From Paucimonas sp. (GTDB lineage Bacteria > Pseudomonadota > Gammaproteobacteria > Pseudomonadales > Pseudomonadaceae): a stretch of 52,911 nt of DNA. The DNA lies in NCBI GenBank assembly GCA_031253995.1, contig JAIRVG010000102.1, positions 1 through 52,911 of the forward strand, written 5' to 3'. Numbering within the stretch: the stretch's first letter is position 1; each line of letters opens with the position of its first letter. The translations under genes and the position numbers were made by a program. The notes beneath the pieces were generated by a model. The model saw only the letters and a program-made list of their open reading frames with translations. It did no database searches and had not been told where the DNA came from. Of this stretch, positions 8,810-16,756 are shown piece after piece.

Positions 8810-9790
8810 TCATGGCGTGGGCGGTTCCAGTGGCTCGATGCTGACCCACCAGGGCAGGGGGCGGCGGACTTTCACCGGCAGGGTGCGCTCCAGCATGGCC
8901 AGGGCCTGGTCGGTGTCGTGCAGCGGGAAGGTGCCCATGATCTTCAGTTCGGCCAGCGCCGGATCGACGCCGAGGTAGCCGTGGCGGTAGCGGCCCAGTT
9001 CGGCGACGAAGCGCGCCAGCGGGATATCCTCGGCCAGCAGCACGCCACGGCTCCAGGCTTCGCGGGCCGGGGAGGCGGGTTGCAGGGCGGTGAAGTGCTG
9101 GCTGTCGAAGGCGAGGGCATGGCCGGCGGCGACTTCCTGCTGCGCGCTCGACCCGGCGCAGCGCGCCAGGACCCGCCCTTCGAACACCGTCAGCCGTGTG
9201 TTGCCGTCATCCAGGCTGACGCTGAAGCGCGTGCCAAGCGGTTGCAGGCTGCCGTGCGCGGTGTGCACGAACAGCGGCCGTGGATCGGCCGCGGTGCTGA
9301 CCAGCACTTCGCCGCGGTACAGGCGCAGGTTGCGCTGCCGAGCGTTGAAGTGCACGTCGACGGCACTGTCGCTGGCCAGCCACAGACGGGTGCCGTCGGC
9401 CAGCCGGTGTTCGACGATCTCGCCGGTGGCGCTGCGCAGGTCGGCCTGCCAGGCCAGCAACGGCTCGCGCAGCAGCGGTCGCCAGGCGAACAGGCCGATG
9501 AAGCCGAGCCCGACGACCCCCGCCACGCCGCGTAACAGGCGACGACGATTGATTCCCTGGCGGCGCAGGTGATCCAGGGTCTGCGCGGCGTCCTCGACAT
9601 CGTCGTGCAGCGGGGCGAAGCGCTGGCTGACCCGCTCGACGAGCCCCCAGGCCTGGCGATGGCCCTCGTCCTGGGCCAGCCAGTGCTGCCAGGCCTGTTG
9701 CAGGGCGGGGTCGTGGGGCTGGCCATTGATGCGCGCATACCAGTCGGCCGCTTGCTGCAGGGTGGCGTGATCGGGCGGGGCAGGATTCAT
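8810..9790 (-). CDS. FecR-family anti-sigma / sigma regulator
   Basis: Inner membrane regulator that relays siderophore binding from the STN-bearing receptor to its ECF sigma factor; 326 residues. The N-terminal cytoplasmic DUF4880 domain (about 8-55, with ADWYARI and WLAQDEGHRQAW) is followed by an Arg-rich stretch, a membrane helix at about 86-104, and the periplasmic FecR domain (ADGTRLWLASDSAVDVHF near 185). The start is set at 9790 because the ATG overlaps the stop of the sigma gene (ATGA) and begins the domain; upstream in-frame codons only read through the sigma gene in another frame. Operon order is sigma, fecR, receptor. Confidence 0.9.
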   Translation of the reverse strand: MNPAPPDHATLQQAADWYARINGQPHDPALQQAWQHWLAQDEGHRQAWGLVERVSQRFAPLHDDVEDAAQTLDHLRRQGINRRRLLRGVAGVVGLGFIGLFAWRPLLREPLLAWQADLRSATGEIVEHRLADGTRLWLASDSAVDVHFNARQRNLRLYRGEVLVSTAADPRPLFVHTAHGSLQPLGTRFSVSLDDGNTRLTVFEGRVLARCAGSSAQQEVAAGHALAFDSQHFTALQPASPAREAWSRGVLLAEDIPLARFVAELGRYRHGYLGVDPALAELKIMGTFPLHDTDQALAMLERTLPVKVRRPLPWWVSIEPLEPPTP

Positions 9791-10311
9791 GAGAGGGCCG
9801 CGTCCAGTTCCGCTTCCAGCAGCATGCACTGGAACATGGCCTTGGCCATGTAGCTGGTCACCGTACGCTCGCTGACCCCCAGGCGTTCGGCGATGGCACG
9901 GTAGCCGAGGCCGTGCAACTGGGCCAGGAGAAAGGCTTCGGCGACGGCCTTGGGCAGTTTCTCCAGCATCGCCTGCACCTGTTCCAGCGCCTCCAGGACC
10001 ATGGCCTGGTGTTCCTCGCTGGGCATGCACGCGTCCGGACGGCTGGCCAGGGTCTCCAGCCACGCCTGCTCGACTCGCCGGCGGCGCCAGAAGTCCACGC
10101 AGACATTGCGCGACACCGAGCCGAGCCAGGCGCGGGCATGGGCGTCGTCGGGGAATTCCCGGGGCTGGGCGAGCAGGCGGAGGAAAACGTCATGGGCCAG
10201 TTCCGCGGCGTCGCTGGCATTGCCCAGCTTGCGCTTGAGCAAGGCGCGGACCCAGCCGTGGTGTTCCTGATAGAGCCAGCCGACATCGGACGGCGAGGGG
10301 GATCGAGGCAT
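9787..10311 (-). CDS. ECF sigma factor, FecI-like (iron starvation)
   Basis: Extracytoplasmic-function sigma-70 factor of about 174 residues with region 2 (YQEHHGWVRALLKRKLGNAS, then AELAHDVFLRLL) near residues 12-45 and region 4 (GYRAIAERLGVSERTVTSYM) near 132-155. It should direct transcription of the downstream receptor gene when FecR is triggered. The ATG at 10311 is chosen; a TTG at 10320 in frame is possible, and neither has a clear Shine-Dalgarno sequence, so the start is uncertain by three residues. Directly upstream is a palindromic AT-rich region with a Fur-box-like core, consistent with iron repression of the operon. Confidence 0.88.
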   Translation of the reverse strand: MPRSPSPSDVGWLYQEHHGWVRALLKRKLGNASDAAELAHDVFLRLLAQPREFPDDAHARAWLGSVSRNVCVDFWRRRRVEQAWLETLASRPDACMPSEEHQAMVLEALEQVQAMLEKLPKAVAEAFLLAQLHGLGYRAIAERLGVSERTVTSYMAKAMFQCMLLEAELDAALS

Positions 10312-10326
10312 GGAGGACAATGCACT

Positions 10327-10370
10327 GTGATATCAAATGTGAATTATTCTCGATAATACGTTGATATCAC
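10327..10370. promoter_or_regulatory. Palindrome-flanked, Fur-box-like control region of the sigma gene
   Basis: The 10-bp arms gtgatatcaa (10327-10336) and ttgatatcac (10361-10370) are perfect reverse complements around a 24-base AT-rich core. Read on the minus strand the core contains attatcgagaataattcac, close to Pseudomonas Fur boxes upstream of iron-starvation sigma genes. On the plus strand it contains gataat, which could be a -10 element for the RNA proposed at 10364. The site lies 16-59 bases upstream of the ATG. Iron control is inference; the arms are seen directly. Confidence 0.6.
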
Positions 10371-10550
10371 CGCGCCGCACAATTGCACCTGGCAACGAGG
10401 TGCAAGCGACTGGCAGGGAGGAACAAGCGGTGCGCGGGCGGGAAAGGGATACTGATGCTGCCCCTTTGGTAGGTCCCTCTGGGTGCGACGGCAATATCTT
10501 CATATCTGCGCTACGTTTGAACCGCCAGTGGGTTACTGGCGGTTTTTTTT
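10364..10550 (+). ncRNA. Candidate small RNA between sigma factor and monooxygenase genes
   Basis: No protein gene reads this way, yet the stretch ends in a strong plus-strand terminator at 10520-10550 with no coding sequence in front of it. It includes a perfect 8-bp stem-loop near its start (ttgcacct / aggtgcaa, 10383-10405) and C-rich and G-rich segments in the middle. A gataat hexamer at 10352-10357 is placed for a -10 element. I do not recognise the RNA family. The 5' end is only an estimate, giving a transcript of roughly 150-190 bases. A 5' leader is unlikely because the next gene is on the opposite strand. Confidence 0.5.
10520..10550 (+). terminator. Strong plus-strand Rho-independent terminator
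   Basis: A 10-bp perfect stem (aaccgccagt / actggcggtt at 10520-10529 and 10535-10544) with a five-base loop runs straight into a tract of eight T residues ending at 10550. The opposite strand has no T-run after the stem, so it acts on plus-strand transcription. The only candidate upstream transcript is the proposed small RNA. Confidence 0.88.
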
Positions 10551-10572
10551 CGTCCACCGTTCCTGGGGCGTA

Positions 10573-11676
10573 TCAGCCGTTCGCGCGTTTTCCCTGCGCC
10601 TGCTGCGCCACCAGCGCGCGGATCCTGGGCAGCAGCTCCTGCCCATACTCCACCGCATCACGCAACTGGTCGAACCCACGGAACAGGAAGGTCGTCACCC
10701 CGAGGTTGTAATACTCCAGCGCCGCCTCGGCCACCTGGTCCGCTGTGCCCACCAGCGAGGTCGAGTTGCCCGCCGCCCCGGTCAGCGCCGCGATCGCCGT
10801 CCATAGCCGCGTGTCATGCACCACCTTCTGGCTGGCCAGCTCCACCAGCCGCGCCGAGCCGGCGTTGTTCTTGCCCACGTTCAGCTCGCGGCGCTTGCCG
10901 GCACGCTGCTCATGCAGCACCCGCGCATCGGCGAGGATGCGTTCGGCCCGGGCCCAGGCTTCTTCCTCGGTGGCACCGAGGATCGGCCGCAGCGACAGGC
11001 TGAAGCGGATCTGCTTCTCCCGCCCGTACTTCGCCGCCGCCCGCCTTACCTTGGCAATGCGCTCGCGCACCTGCTCCAGCGGCTCGCCCCACATCATGTA
11101 GACGTCGGCATGCCTGGCCGCCACTTCCACCGCGGCATCGGACGCGCCAGAGAAGTAGATGGGGACATGGGGCTTCTGCAGCGGCTTGATCAGGGTCAGG
11201 TTGTCCTCGACCCGGTAGTGCGGTCCTTCGTGGTTGAACGGCGCGGTGGCGGTCCAGGTCTGGCGGACCACGTCCAGGTACTCGCTGGTGCGCGCATAGC
11301 GGGCGTCCTTGTCGAGGAAGTCGCCGTCGCGCTGCAGGTCGCCGCTGTCACCGCCGGTGATCACGTTGATCGAGGCACGGCCGCGGCTCAGGTGGTCGAG
11401 GGTGGCGAACTGGCGGGCGGCGAAGGTCGGTGCCTGGAAGCCCGGGCGGTGGGCCACCAGCAGGCCGAGTTTCTCGGTGTAGGCGGCGACATGGCTGGCG
11501 ATGATCAGCGAGTCGGCGGCGCTGGTGTTGACCGCCAGCAGGGCCTTGTCGAAGCCGCCGTATTCCTGGGCCTGGGCAAAGGCGCGGATGAATTCCAGGT
11601 CGACTGCCGGGCCGCGCGGGGCCTGGGATTCGCTGCCTTCCTGGGGGCCGATCAGGCCGATGAACTCAAGACTCAT
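10573..11676 (-). CDS. FMNH2-dependent monooxygenase, SsuD/alkanesulfonate type (LLM family)
   Basis: Luciferase-like flavin monooxygenase of 367 residues, close to SsuD/MsuD size. Family features are the N-terminal barrel strands, GRASINVITGGD near residue 110, HEGPHYRVEDNLTLIKPLQK near 150, and the C-terminal Val-Gly-Thr segment SLVGTADQVAEAALEYYNLG. Enzymes of this type use FMNH2 from a partner reductase to split C-S bonds of sulfonates during sulfate starvation. The ATG at 11676 follows an AAGGAAT site and starts the conserved MSLEFIGLI segment; longer in-frame reading adds unrelated residues. It lies 43 bases after a second LLM gene, so the two form an operon. No flavin reductase or transporter is in the window; the exact substrate is unknown. 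Confidence 0.85.
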   Translation of the reverse strand: MSLEFIGLIGPQEGSESQAPRGPAVDLEFIRAFAQAQEYGGFDKALLAVNTSAADSLIIASHVAAYTEKLGLLVAHRPGFQAPTFAARQFATLDHLSRGRASINVITGGDSGDLQRDGDFLDKDARYARTSEYLDVVRQTWTATAPFNHEGPHYRVEDNLTLIKPLQKPHVPIYFSGASDAAVEVAARHADVYMMWGEPLEQVRERIAKVRRAAAKYGREKQIRFSLSLRPILGATEEEAWARAERILADARVLHEQRAGKRRELNVGKNNAGSARLVELASQKVVHDTRLWTAIAALTGAAGNSTSLVGTADQVAEAALEYYNLGVTTFLFRGFDQLRDAVEYGQELLPRIRALVAQQAQGKRANG

Positions 11677-11719
11677 GAGGGTAGATTCCTTGTCCGTCGA
11701 TAGAGGGGTCGAGTGCGGT

Positions 11720-13054
11720 TCAGGCGACCGCTTCCTGGGTGCGTCGCAAGGTATTGCGGTTGTCCGGCACGGCCAGGCCGAAGTTGTCGCGCAGGGTCTG
11801 GCCGTCGTATTCATGGCGCAGCAGGCCGCGCTGCTGCAGCACGGGCACTACCAGCTCGGTGAAGCGCTGCAGGCCGTCCGGCAACAACGAATTGATGATG
11901 AAACCGTCCGCGGCCTCGTGCTCGAACCAGTCCTGCACGGCGTTGGCCACTTGCTCGGCGGTGCCGACGAAATCGCGCTTCGGCGCGGAGAAACGCAGCG
12001 CCACCTGGCGCAGGGTCAGGCCTTCCTCGCGGGCGATGCGCTTGAGCTGGTCGGAGGAGCCCTTGTGGCTCTGGCTGCCGAGGTCGCCGAGGTCGGGGAA
12101 GGGCGCGTCGAGGTCATGGCCGCTGAAGTCGTAGTCGTTGAACGGCCGGCCGAGGGCGACCAGGGCATCCTCGATGCTCACCAGGTCCACCGCCTGCTGG
12201 TAGCGACGCTCGGCGTCCTCGGCATCGAGGCCGACGATAGGGCGGATGCCGGGGAGGATGAACAGTTCGTCCGGATTGCGTCCGAAGTTCCGCGCCCGTT
12301 GCTTTAGGTCCTGGTAGTAGGCGCGGGCGTCGCTGAAGCCTTCGGGGCTGACGAAGATCGCATCGGCCTGGCGCGCGGCGAAGTTGCGTCCGTCCTCGGA
12401 GGTGCCGGCCTGGAAGATCAGCGGCTGGCCCTGGCGCGAGCGGGCGATGTTCAGCGGGCCCTTGACCTTGAAGAACTCGCCCTGGTGGTTCAGGGCGTGC
12501 AGCTTGTCCGGGTCGAAGAACTCGCCGCTCTGCTTGTCGCGGGTGAAGGCGTCGTCCTCCCAGGAATCCCACAGGCCCTGTACCACCTGCACATGTTCCC
12601 GGGCGATGCGGTAGCGCTCGGCATGGGGCGGGTGCTCGGCCTTGCCGAAGTTGTCGGCGGTGCCGGACAGCCACGAGGTGACCACGTTCCAACCGGCGCG
12701 ACCGCCGCTGATATGGTCCAGCGAGGCCAGCTGGCGGGCGACCTGGAAGGGCTCGGTGTAGCTGACGGTGATGGTCGCCACCAGGCCGATATGTTCGGTG
12801 ACGGCGGCGAGGGCGGAGAGGATGGTCAGCGGTTCGAAGCGGTTGAGGTAGTGGGGGCTGGACTTGGCGTGGATATGCAGGCTGTCGGCGATGAAGGCGA
12901 AGTCGAACTTGCCCGCCTCGGCCAGTTGCGCCTGCTGCTTGTAGTAGCCGAAGTTGACGCTGGCATCGGCCAGGGCCTGCGGATGGCGCCATTCGCCCCA
13001 GCCGTGGCCGACACCGTGGATCATTGCGCCGAGTTTGATCTGTCGCTTGCTCAT
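11720..13054 (-). CDS. LLM flavin-dependent monooxygenase, NtaA/SnaA/DszA family
   Basis: A 444-residue member of the nitrilotriacetate / pristinamycin / dibenzothiophene-sulfone monooxygenase branch of the luciferase-like family. Typical segments are MIHGVGHGWGEWRHP near the start, GRAGWNVVTSW near 138, HAERY near 160, GQPLIFQAGTSEDGRNFAA near 230 and the C-terminal FVGTAEQVANAVQDWF. These two-component enzymes need FMNH2 from a separate reductase. The ATG at 13054 has AGGAG six bases upstream. In Pseudomonas such genes paired with SsuD-like genes are often switched on by sulfur starvation, so a role in organosulfur use is likely but inferred. The 204-base region upstream is AT-rich and should contain the promoter. 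Confidence 0.87.
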   Translation of the reverse strand: MSKRQIKLGAMIHGVGHGWGEWRHPQALADASVNFGYYKQQAQLAEAGKFDFAFIADSLHIHAKSSPHYLNRFEPLTILSALAAVTEHIGLVATITVSYTEPFQVARQLASLDHISGGRAGWNVVTSWLSGTADNFGKAEHPPHAERYRIAREHVQVVQGLWDSWEDDAFTRDKQSGEFFDPDKLHALNHQGEFFKVKGPLNIARSRQGQPLIFQAGTSEDGRNFAARQADAIFVSPEGFSDARAYYQDLKQRARNFGRNPDELFILPGIRPIVGLDAEDAERRYQQAVDLVSIEDALVALGRPFNDYDFSGHDLDAPFPDLGDLGSQSHKGSSDQLKRIAREEGLTLRQVALRFSAPKRDFVGTAEQVANAVQDWFEHEAADGFIINSLLPDGLQRFTELVVPVLQQRGLLRHEYDGQTLRDNFGLAVPDNRNTLRRTQEAVA

Positions 13055-13258
13055 GCTTCGCTCCTGCACAGAAGGGGAGGCGACGAAGCACGGGCGGGCC
13101 CCGGCTTGCATCGCTCGATAAGGGGCCTCCGCCAGGAAAGGGGTCGGTCTTGGAGCAGACCTTATGCGGGTGTGGGGCGTCTGTGAAGAACCTTTTTCTT
13201 CTATGCTAATTATGTAATTTGAGCATCAAACCGTATTTCTAATATCAGTAATCTGAAT
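13055..13258. other. AT-rich upstream region of the monooxygenase operon
   Basis: This gap separates the start of the NtaA-type gene from the 3' end of the ZapE-like gene. The half near 13190-13258 is noticeably AT-rich compared with the flanking genes and probably holds the promoter of the two-gene monooxygenase operon. I could not point to a convincing -24/-12 or -35/-10 pair. Confidence 0.4.
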
Positions 13259-14509
13259 TTAAAGATGCGTCGGTCCGATCTGCTGCAACTGGCCTAGCCG
13301 GCTGCGGGTCCGCACCAGGTCTGCCACGCTGCCGCCCAGGCTCTGTGCCAGTGGCCGCTCGCCGATCAGCAGCAAGGGCTTGTCACGGTCGTAGAGCACG
13401 TCCACCAGGTTGATGAAGCGTTGCTGCGCGGCGATGGTGCAGTCCTCCAGGTCCGGCAGGCCCTCGATGGTCCAGTGCTCGAAACGCCGGATCAGCTCCA
13501 GGTAATCGATGACCGCCGTGGCCTGCTCGCAGAGGCTGGCGAAGTCGAAGACCACGCTGCGCTCATCACGCACCCGCGCACGCAACTGGCGCTGGTTCAC
13601 TTCCAGCACCACCTCCGACGCCGGCGCGGCGAAGCCCAGGTGGCGCAGCTGTTCGGGCGTGCCGGGCCAGACATAGTGACCCTGGGTGAAACGCTGTTGC
13701 CCGCCTGCGCCGGGGAGGGCGCGATAGTCCTGCTCGCCAGCCACTTCCAGTACCTGCATACGCTCCTCGATCAGGCGGATCACCGGTTCGAAGCGCTGGT
13801 GATAAAGCGGGTTCGGCAGCAAGCCCCGGGGCGGGTAGTTGGAGGTCACCAGGAGGAAGATGTCGCGGGCGAACAGCGCCTTGTACAGCCGGGTGAGCAG
13901 CATGGCGTCACCGATGTCGTGGACATGGAACTCGTCGAAGCACAGCACCCGGCAGTCGCCGAGCAGATGGTCGAGGGTCACCTCCAGGGCATCCTCTTCG
14001 CGGCGATGCTCGAACATGCCCTGGTGCAGGCGGGCGAAGAAATCATGGAAATGCAGCCTGCGCTTGGGCAGGTCGCCAAGGGCGTTGTAGAAACCGTCCA
14101 GCAACCAGCTCTTGCCCCGTCCGACCTGGCCATGCAGGTACAGGCTGCGGGCTTGGCCCGACGGCAGGCGTGCCGCCTGTTGCGCCATCGCCGCGATGAC
14201 CTGCTGCTGGCCCTGGCTCAGGGTGTAGCCCTGTTGTCGTGCCTGGTCCGCGAAGAACTGGCGGATGGCGCCGTCGACAGCAGCGTCCGCCGGGGCGGTG
14301 CTACTCAGGCGTTGACGCAGGGCGCGCAGGGGCGAGCGGATCCAGGCGGGCAAATCGGGTTCCTCGAAGGCAGGCGGCGACTTTGGTACGACGGGTCGGT
14401 AGGGCGGGAATATTAACCAGATAGTGAATAACGCCACCAGCCAGATCAGCCAGGTTCGTCGGATATTTCCTGTACAAGGGCTGTACATTTCTTGATCGGC
14501 TGGCAGCAT
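13259..14509 (-). CDS. Membrane-anchored AFG1/ZapE-family ATPase
   Basis: P-loop ATPase of the ZapE/AFG1 (LACE1) family, 416 residues. The Walker A motif is GQVGRGKS at 127-134 and Walker B is CFDEF at 190-194 followed by HVHDIGDAMLL, a strong family signature. Unlike classical ZapE (about 360 residues and soluble), this protein has a hydrophobic N-terminal helix at about 18-36 (IRRTWLIWLVALFTIWLIF) that should anchor it in the inner membrane. The start could also be the ATG at 14488, which keeps the helix. ZapE helps Z-ring function under stress; this copy is probably a paralogue with an unknown membrane role. It is transcribed alone, diverging from the pilus locus. Confidence 0.85.
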   Translation of the reverse strand: MLPADQEMYSPCTGNIRRTWLIWLVALFTIWLIFPPYRPVVPKSPPAFEEPDLPAWIRSPLRALRQRLSSTAPADAAVDGAIRQFFADQARQQGYTLSQGQQQVIAAMAQQAARLPSGQARSLYLHGQVGRGKSWLLDGFYNALGDLPKRRLHFHDFFARLHQGMFEHRREEDALEVTLDHLLGDCRVLCFDEFHVHDIGDAMLLTRLYKALFARDIFLLVTSNYPPRGLLPNPLYHQRFEPVIRLIEERMQVLEVAGEQDYRALPGAGGQQRFTQGHYVWPGTPEQLRHLGFAAPASEVVLEVNQRQLRARVRDERSVVFDFASLCEQATAVIDYLELIRRFEHWTIEGLPDLEDCTIAAQQRFINLVDVLYDRDKPLLLIGERPLAQSLGGSVADLVRTRSRLGQLQQIGPTHL

Positions 14510-14565
14510 TTTCCTCGGCTGCTACCCTCAATCGAAGATCACTCCTGCAAGGGCAGGGAGGGAAG

Positions 14566-15093
14566 GTGAAGGGACGATCACTGTTGGCGTTGATCGGGCT
14601 ATGTACGGTCCAGGGCGTCACTGCCACGGATTTTCTGGTCGAGGTGCGTATCGACGTGCAGCGCGGCTGCCTGTTGGTCCATGACACCCGCGACGCCGGT
14701 GCCCAGGCCCTGGGCGTGCTGGATTTCGGCAATAGTCCGCGGCTGGACGATCCGTCCGGCCCCTTGAGCAGCCAGTTGCTGGTGCAACGGCCGCCGCGTC
14801 TTGAGTGCAATCCGGACACTGCCTACCAGGTCCAGGTCGATGGCGGCCAGCATGGCGGTACCGGCGACGTGCGTTACCTGGTTTCTGCCGATCCCCGCGC
14901 CAGACCCATTCCCTACCGCCTGTTCCAGGATCCTGCCTGGCGGGTGCCGTTGTCGGTGAACATTGCCCAGCACGGCCGGGTACCGGACAGCGGTTCGGTG
15001 GAACTTCCCTTGTATGCGCGTATCGACACACAAACCGAGCTTCCACGGACGGGGCGCTATTCGGACATGTTGAAGGTGACCGTCACCTGGTGA
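14566..15093 (+). CDS. Spore coat U domain pilus subunit 1 (Csu-type)
   Basis: Secreted subunit of an archaic (sigma-class) chaperone-usher pilus, 175 residues, with a short signal peptide (about 1-20) and one spore-coat-U (SCPU) domain. Typical marks are an early Cys (RGCLLV), a second Cys (RLECNPD), the LPLYARI strand and the final donor-type strand SDMLKVTVTW. The start is a GTG at 14566 behind a purine-rich GGGAGGGAAG. It is the first gene of seven in the locus and the most divergent of the four single-domain subunits, with many charged and Pro residues; it may be a minor or base subunit. CsuA/B-like polymer subunits are the closest known family. Confidence 0.82.
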   Translation: MKGRSLLALIGLCTVQGVTATDFLVEVRIDVQRGCLLVHDTRDAGAQALGVLDFGNSPRLDDPSGPLSSQLLVQRPPRLECNPDTAYQVQVDGGQHGGTGDVRYLVSADPRARPIPYRLFQDPAWRVPLSVNIAQHGRVPDSGSVELPLYARIDTQTELPRTGRYSDMLKVTVTW

Positions 15094-15127
15094 CGGCCGA
15101 GGTAGCACTGCTTAGGGAGCGAGCAGC

Positions 15128-15661
15128 ATGCAGACATCACGCATTCTCCTGCTGAGCCTGGGACCGCTCCTGCTCAGCACCAGCGTCCACGGCGCAATGA
15201 GCGGGCATATCCAGGCGAGCCTGGTGATCACTTCCGCCTGCCAGATCAGCAACGAGCCGTCGCCACAAGCGCCGGCCGCGGGGGGCGGCGTGCTCGACTT
15301 CGGCGCTCAGGGGCCGATGTGGACCAACCCGATCCGCGCCTCCCTCGACGACCCCGCCGGCACCGGCAACCTGCAGGTCAGCTGCAATCCGCAGGTGCGT
15401 GCCTTTACCGTCACCATCAACGGTGGCGCCAATCCTGAGGGCGCCACCCGCCGCCTGAGCAATGGCGGCGTGCTCATTCCCTATCAGTTGTCCACCGATC
15501 CCGCCGGGCGCACGAATTACGGCATTGGCCAGCAACTCAACTTTTCGGTGAGCAGCGCGGCACAGATTCCGATCCCCATCTACGGCGTTGTCGTAGCCAA
15601 CCCCAAAGCCCTGCCCGCGGGCGTTTATCGCGACACCTTGACGGTGACGCTGGACTGGTAG
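15128..15661 (+). CDS. Spore coat U domain pilus subunit 2 (Csu-type)
   Basis: A 177-residue secreted SCPU-domain protein with a signal peptide ending near VHGA (about residue 23). It has the conserved Cys in ITSACQI, a second Cys in LQVSCNPQ, the NGGANPEGATRRL loop, the PIPIYGVV strand and the C-terminal DTLTVTLDW strand. It lies 34 bases after subunit 1 with a GGGAGCGAGC ribosome site. It should be assembled by the chaperone and usher encoded downstream. Which subunit forms the main fibre cannot be told from sequence alone. Confidence 0.84.
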   Translation: MQTSRILLLSLGPLLLSTSVHGAMSGHIQASLVITSACQISNEPSPQAPAAGGGVLDFGAQGPMWTNPIRASLDDPAGTGNLQVSCNPQVRAFTVTINGGANPEGATRRLSNGGVLIPYQLSTDPAGRTNYGIGQQLNFSVSSAAQIPIPIYGVVVANPKALPAGVYRDTLTVTLDW

Positions 15662-15679
15662 CAGTCAAAGGAGTGAATC

Positions 15680-16210
15680 ATGAAACCAAGCCTTTCCCGT
15701 TTCCTCTTTGCCGGCGTCGGACTGTTGCTGGCTTCCCAGGCCCAGGCGGCCACCGTCACCGGGACCATCAACGCCTCGCTGGTGCTGATCTCCAGTTGCC
15801 AGGTGAACGGTTCGACGGCCACCACGGGCGCCAACTTCGGTGCCCTCAACTTCGGTACCCAGACCGCCCTGTTCACCCAGGCCGGGGCCCAAGTGCTGGC
15901 TGGCGGCGGGGGCGCCATGAGCATCCTCTGCTCGAATGGCGCGATTCCGGTGATCAAGGTCGGCGCGGGGGCCAATGACGGCCAGTCCCCTGGCGGTACC
16001 CGGGCCCTGGCCAATAACGGAAACTACGTGCCCTACGATTTCTATACCGACTCAGGGTTCGGCACGCTGCTGCCGATCAACGGCACCATCACCCTGCCCA
16101 CCAGTACCGGCGCGGCGCAGACCGTGAACCTGTATGGCAAGGCGGTGGGCAAGGCCGGGCTGCCACCGGGTACCTACTCCGACATCGTGGCGGTCGAGCT
16201 GAGTTTCTGA
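15680..16210 (+). CDS. Spore coat U domain pilus subunit 3 (probable major subunit)
   Basis: A 176-residue SCPU-domain protein with a clean signal peptide cleaved after AQA (about residue 23). The mature chain starts ATVTGTINASLVLISSCQVN, strongly like CsuA/B major pilins, and contains a Gly/Ala-rich loop (LAGGGGAMS), the NLYGKAVG strand and the terminal SDIVAVELSF strand. AAAGGAG lies just upstream of the ATG. The small, Gly-Ala-Thr-rich composition fits the bulk subunit of an archaic pilus rod, which is an inference. It is followed after three bases by subunit 4. Confidence 0.86.
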   Translation: MKPSLSRFLFAGVGLLLASQAQAATVTGTINASLVLISSCQVNGSTATTGANFGALNFGTQTALFTQAGAQVLAGGGGAMSILCSNGAIPVIKVGAGANDGQSPGGTRALANNGNYVPYDFYTDSGFGTLLPINGTITLPTSTGAAQTVNLYGKAVGKAGLPPGTYSDIVAVELSF

Positions 16211-16213
16211 ACC

Positions 16214-16714
16214 ATGCACGGGCGTCTGGCGCTGGGCCTGGCGCTGGTCGCGGCGGTTGCTCCGGTGCCGCTGGATGCCGCCACCACCAGCACCTTCCTG
16301 GTCAATGCAACGATCCAGGCGGGCTGCCTGGTGGTGGGCGGCGTGAGCAACTACGGCAACCTTGATTTCGGCAGTTTTTCGGCGCTGTCCACGGCCGTTG
16401 CCACCACGCCGCTCAACGGCACCACGGTGACCTTGCAATGCACGCCGGGGGTGACCCTGAGCATGGCCGTCGACGGCGGGCAGAACAACAACGGCAGCCG
16501 CAACCTCAAGCGCAGCAGCGGCAGCAACCTGCAGGTCTATCAACTGTTTCGCGATGCCGGATTCAGCCAGGCGCTGGGCATCAACCAGACGGTGGCGGTC
16601 AGCTACGCCGACTCAACCGCCGTCAAGCTGCCAATCTACGCCCGCGCCCAGTTGACCGGGGCGCTACCGGCGGGAAGCTACACCGATGTGCTGCAAGTGA
16701 CGCTGACCTGGTAA
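16214..16714 (+). CDS. Spore coat U domain pilus subunit 4 (Csu-type)
   Basis: A 166-residue secreted SCPU-domain protein. The signal peptide ends at LDA (about 22); the mature part has the paired Cys residues (QAGCLVVGG and LQCTPG), the VDGGQNNNGSRNL loop, KLPIYARAQL and the C-terminal DVLQVTLTW strand. The gap to the previous stop codon is only three bases, so translation is probably coupled. It resembles CsuA or CsuB minor subunits of the Acinetobacter pilus. Confidence 0.84.
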   Translation: MHGRLALGLALVAAVAPVPLDAATTSTFLVNATIQAGCLVVGGVSNYGNLDFGSFSALSTAVATTPLNGTTVTLQCTPGVTLSMAVDGGQNNNGSRNLKRSSGSNLQVYQLFRDAGFSQALGINQTVAVSYADSTAVKLPIYARAQLTGALPAGSYTDVLQVTLTW

Positions 16715-16756
16715 GCGAACGCGCGCCGGGCTGACAAGAAAACGAAGGAGGGTGGC

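Noticed and set aside
10383..10405. Sigma-54 promoter (ctggcaacgaggtgca) upstream of the candidate RNA
   Set aside because: The distance between the GG and GC elements is two bases too short for sigma-54; the stretch is better explained as an 8-bp hairpin.
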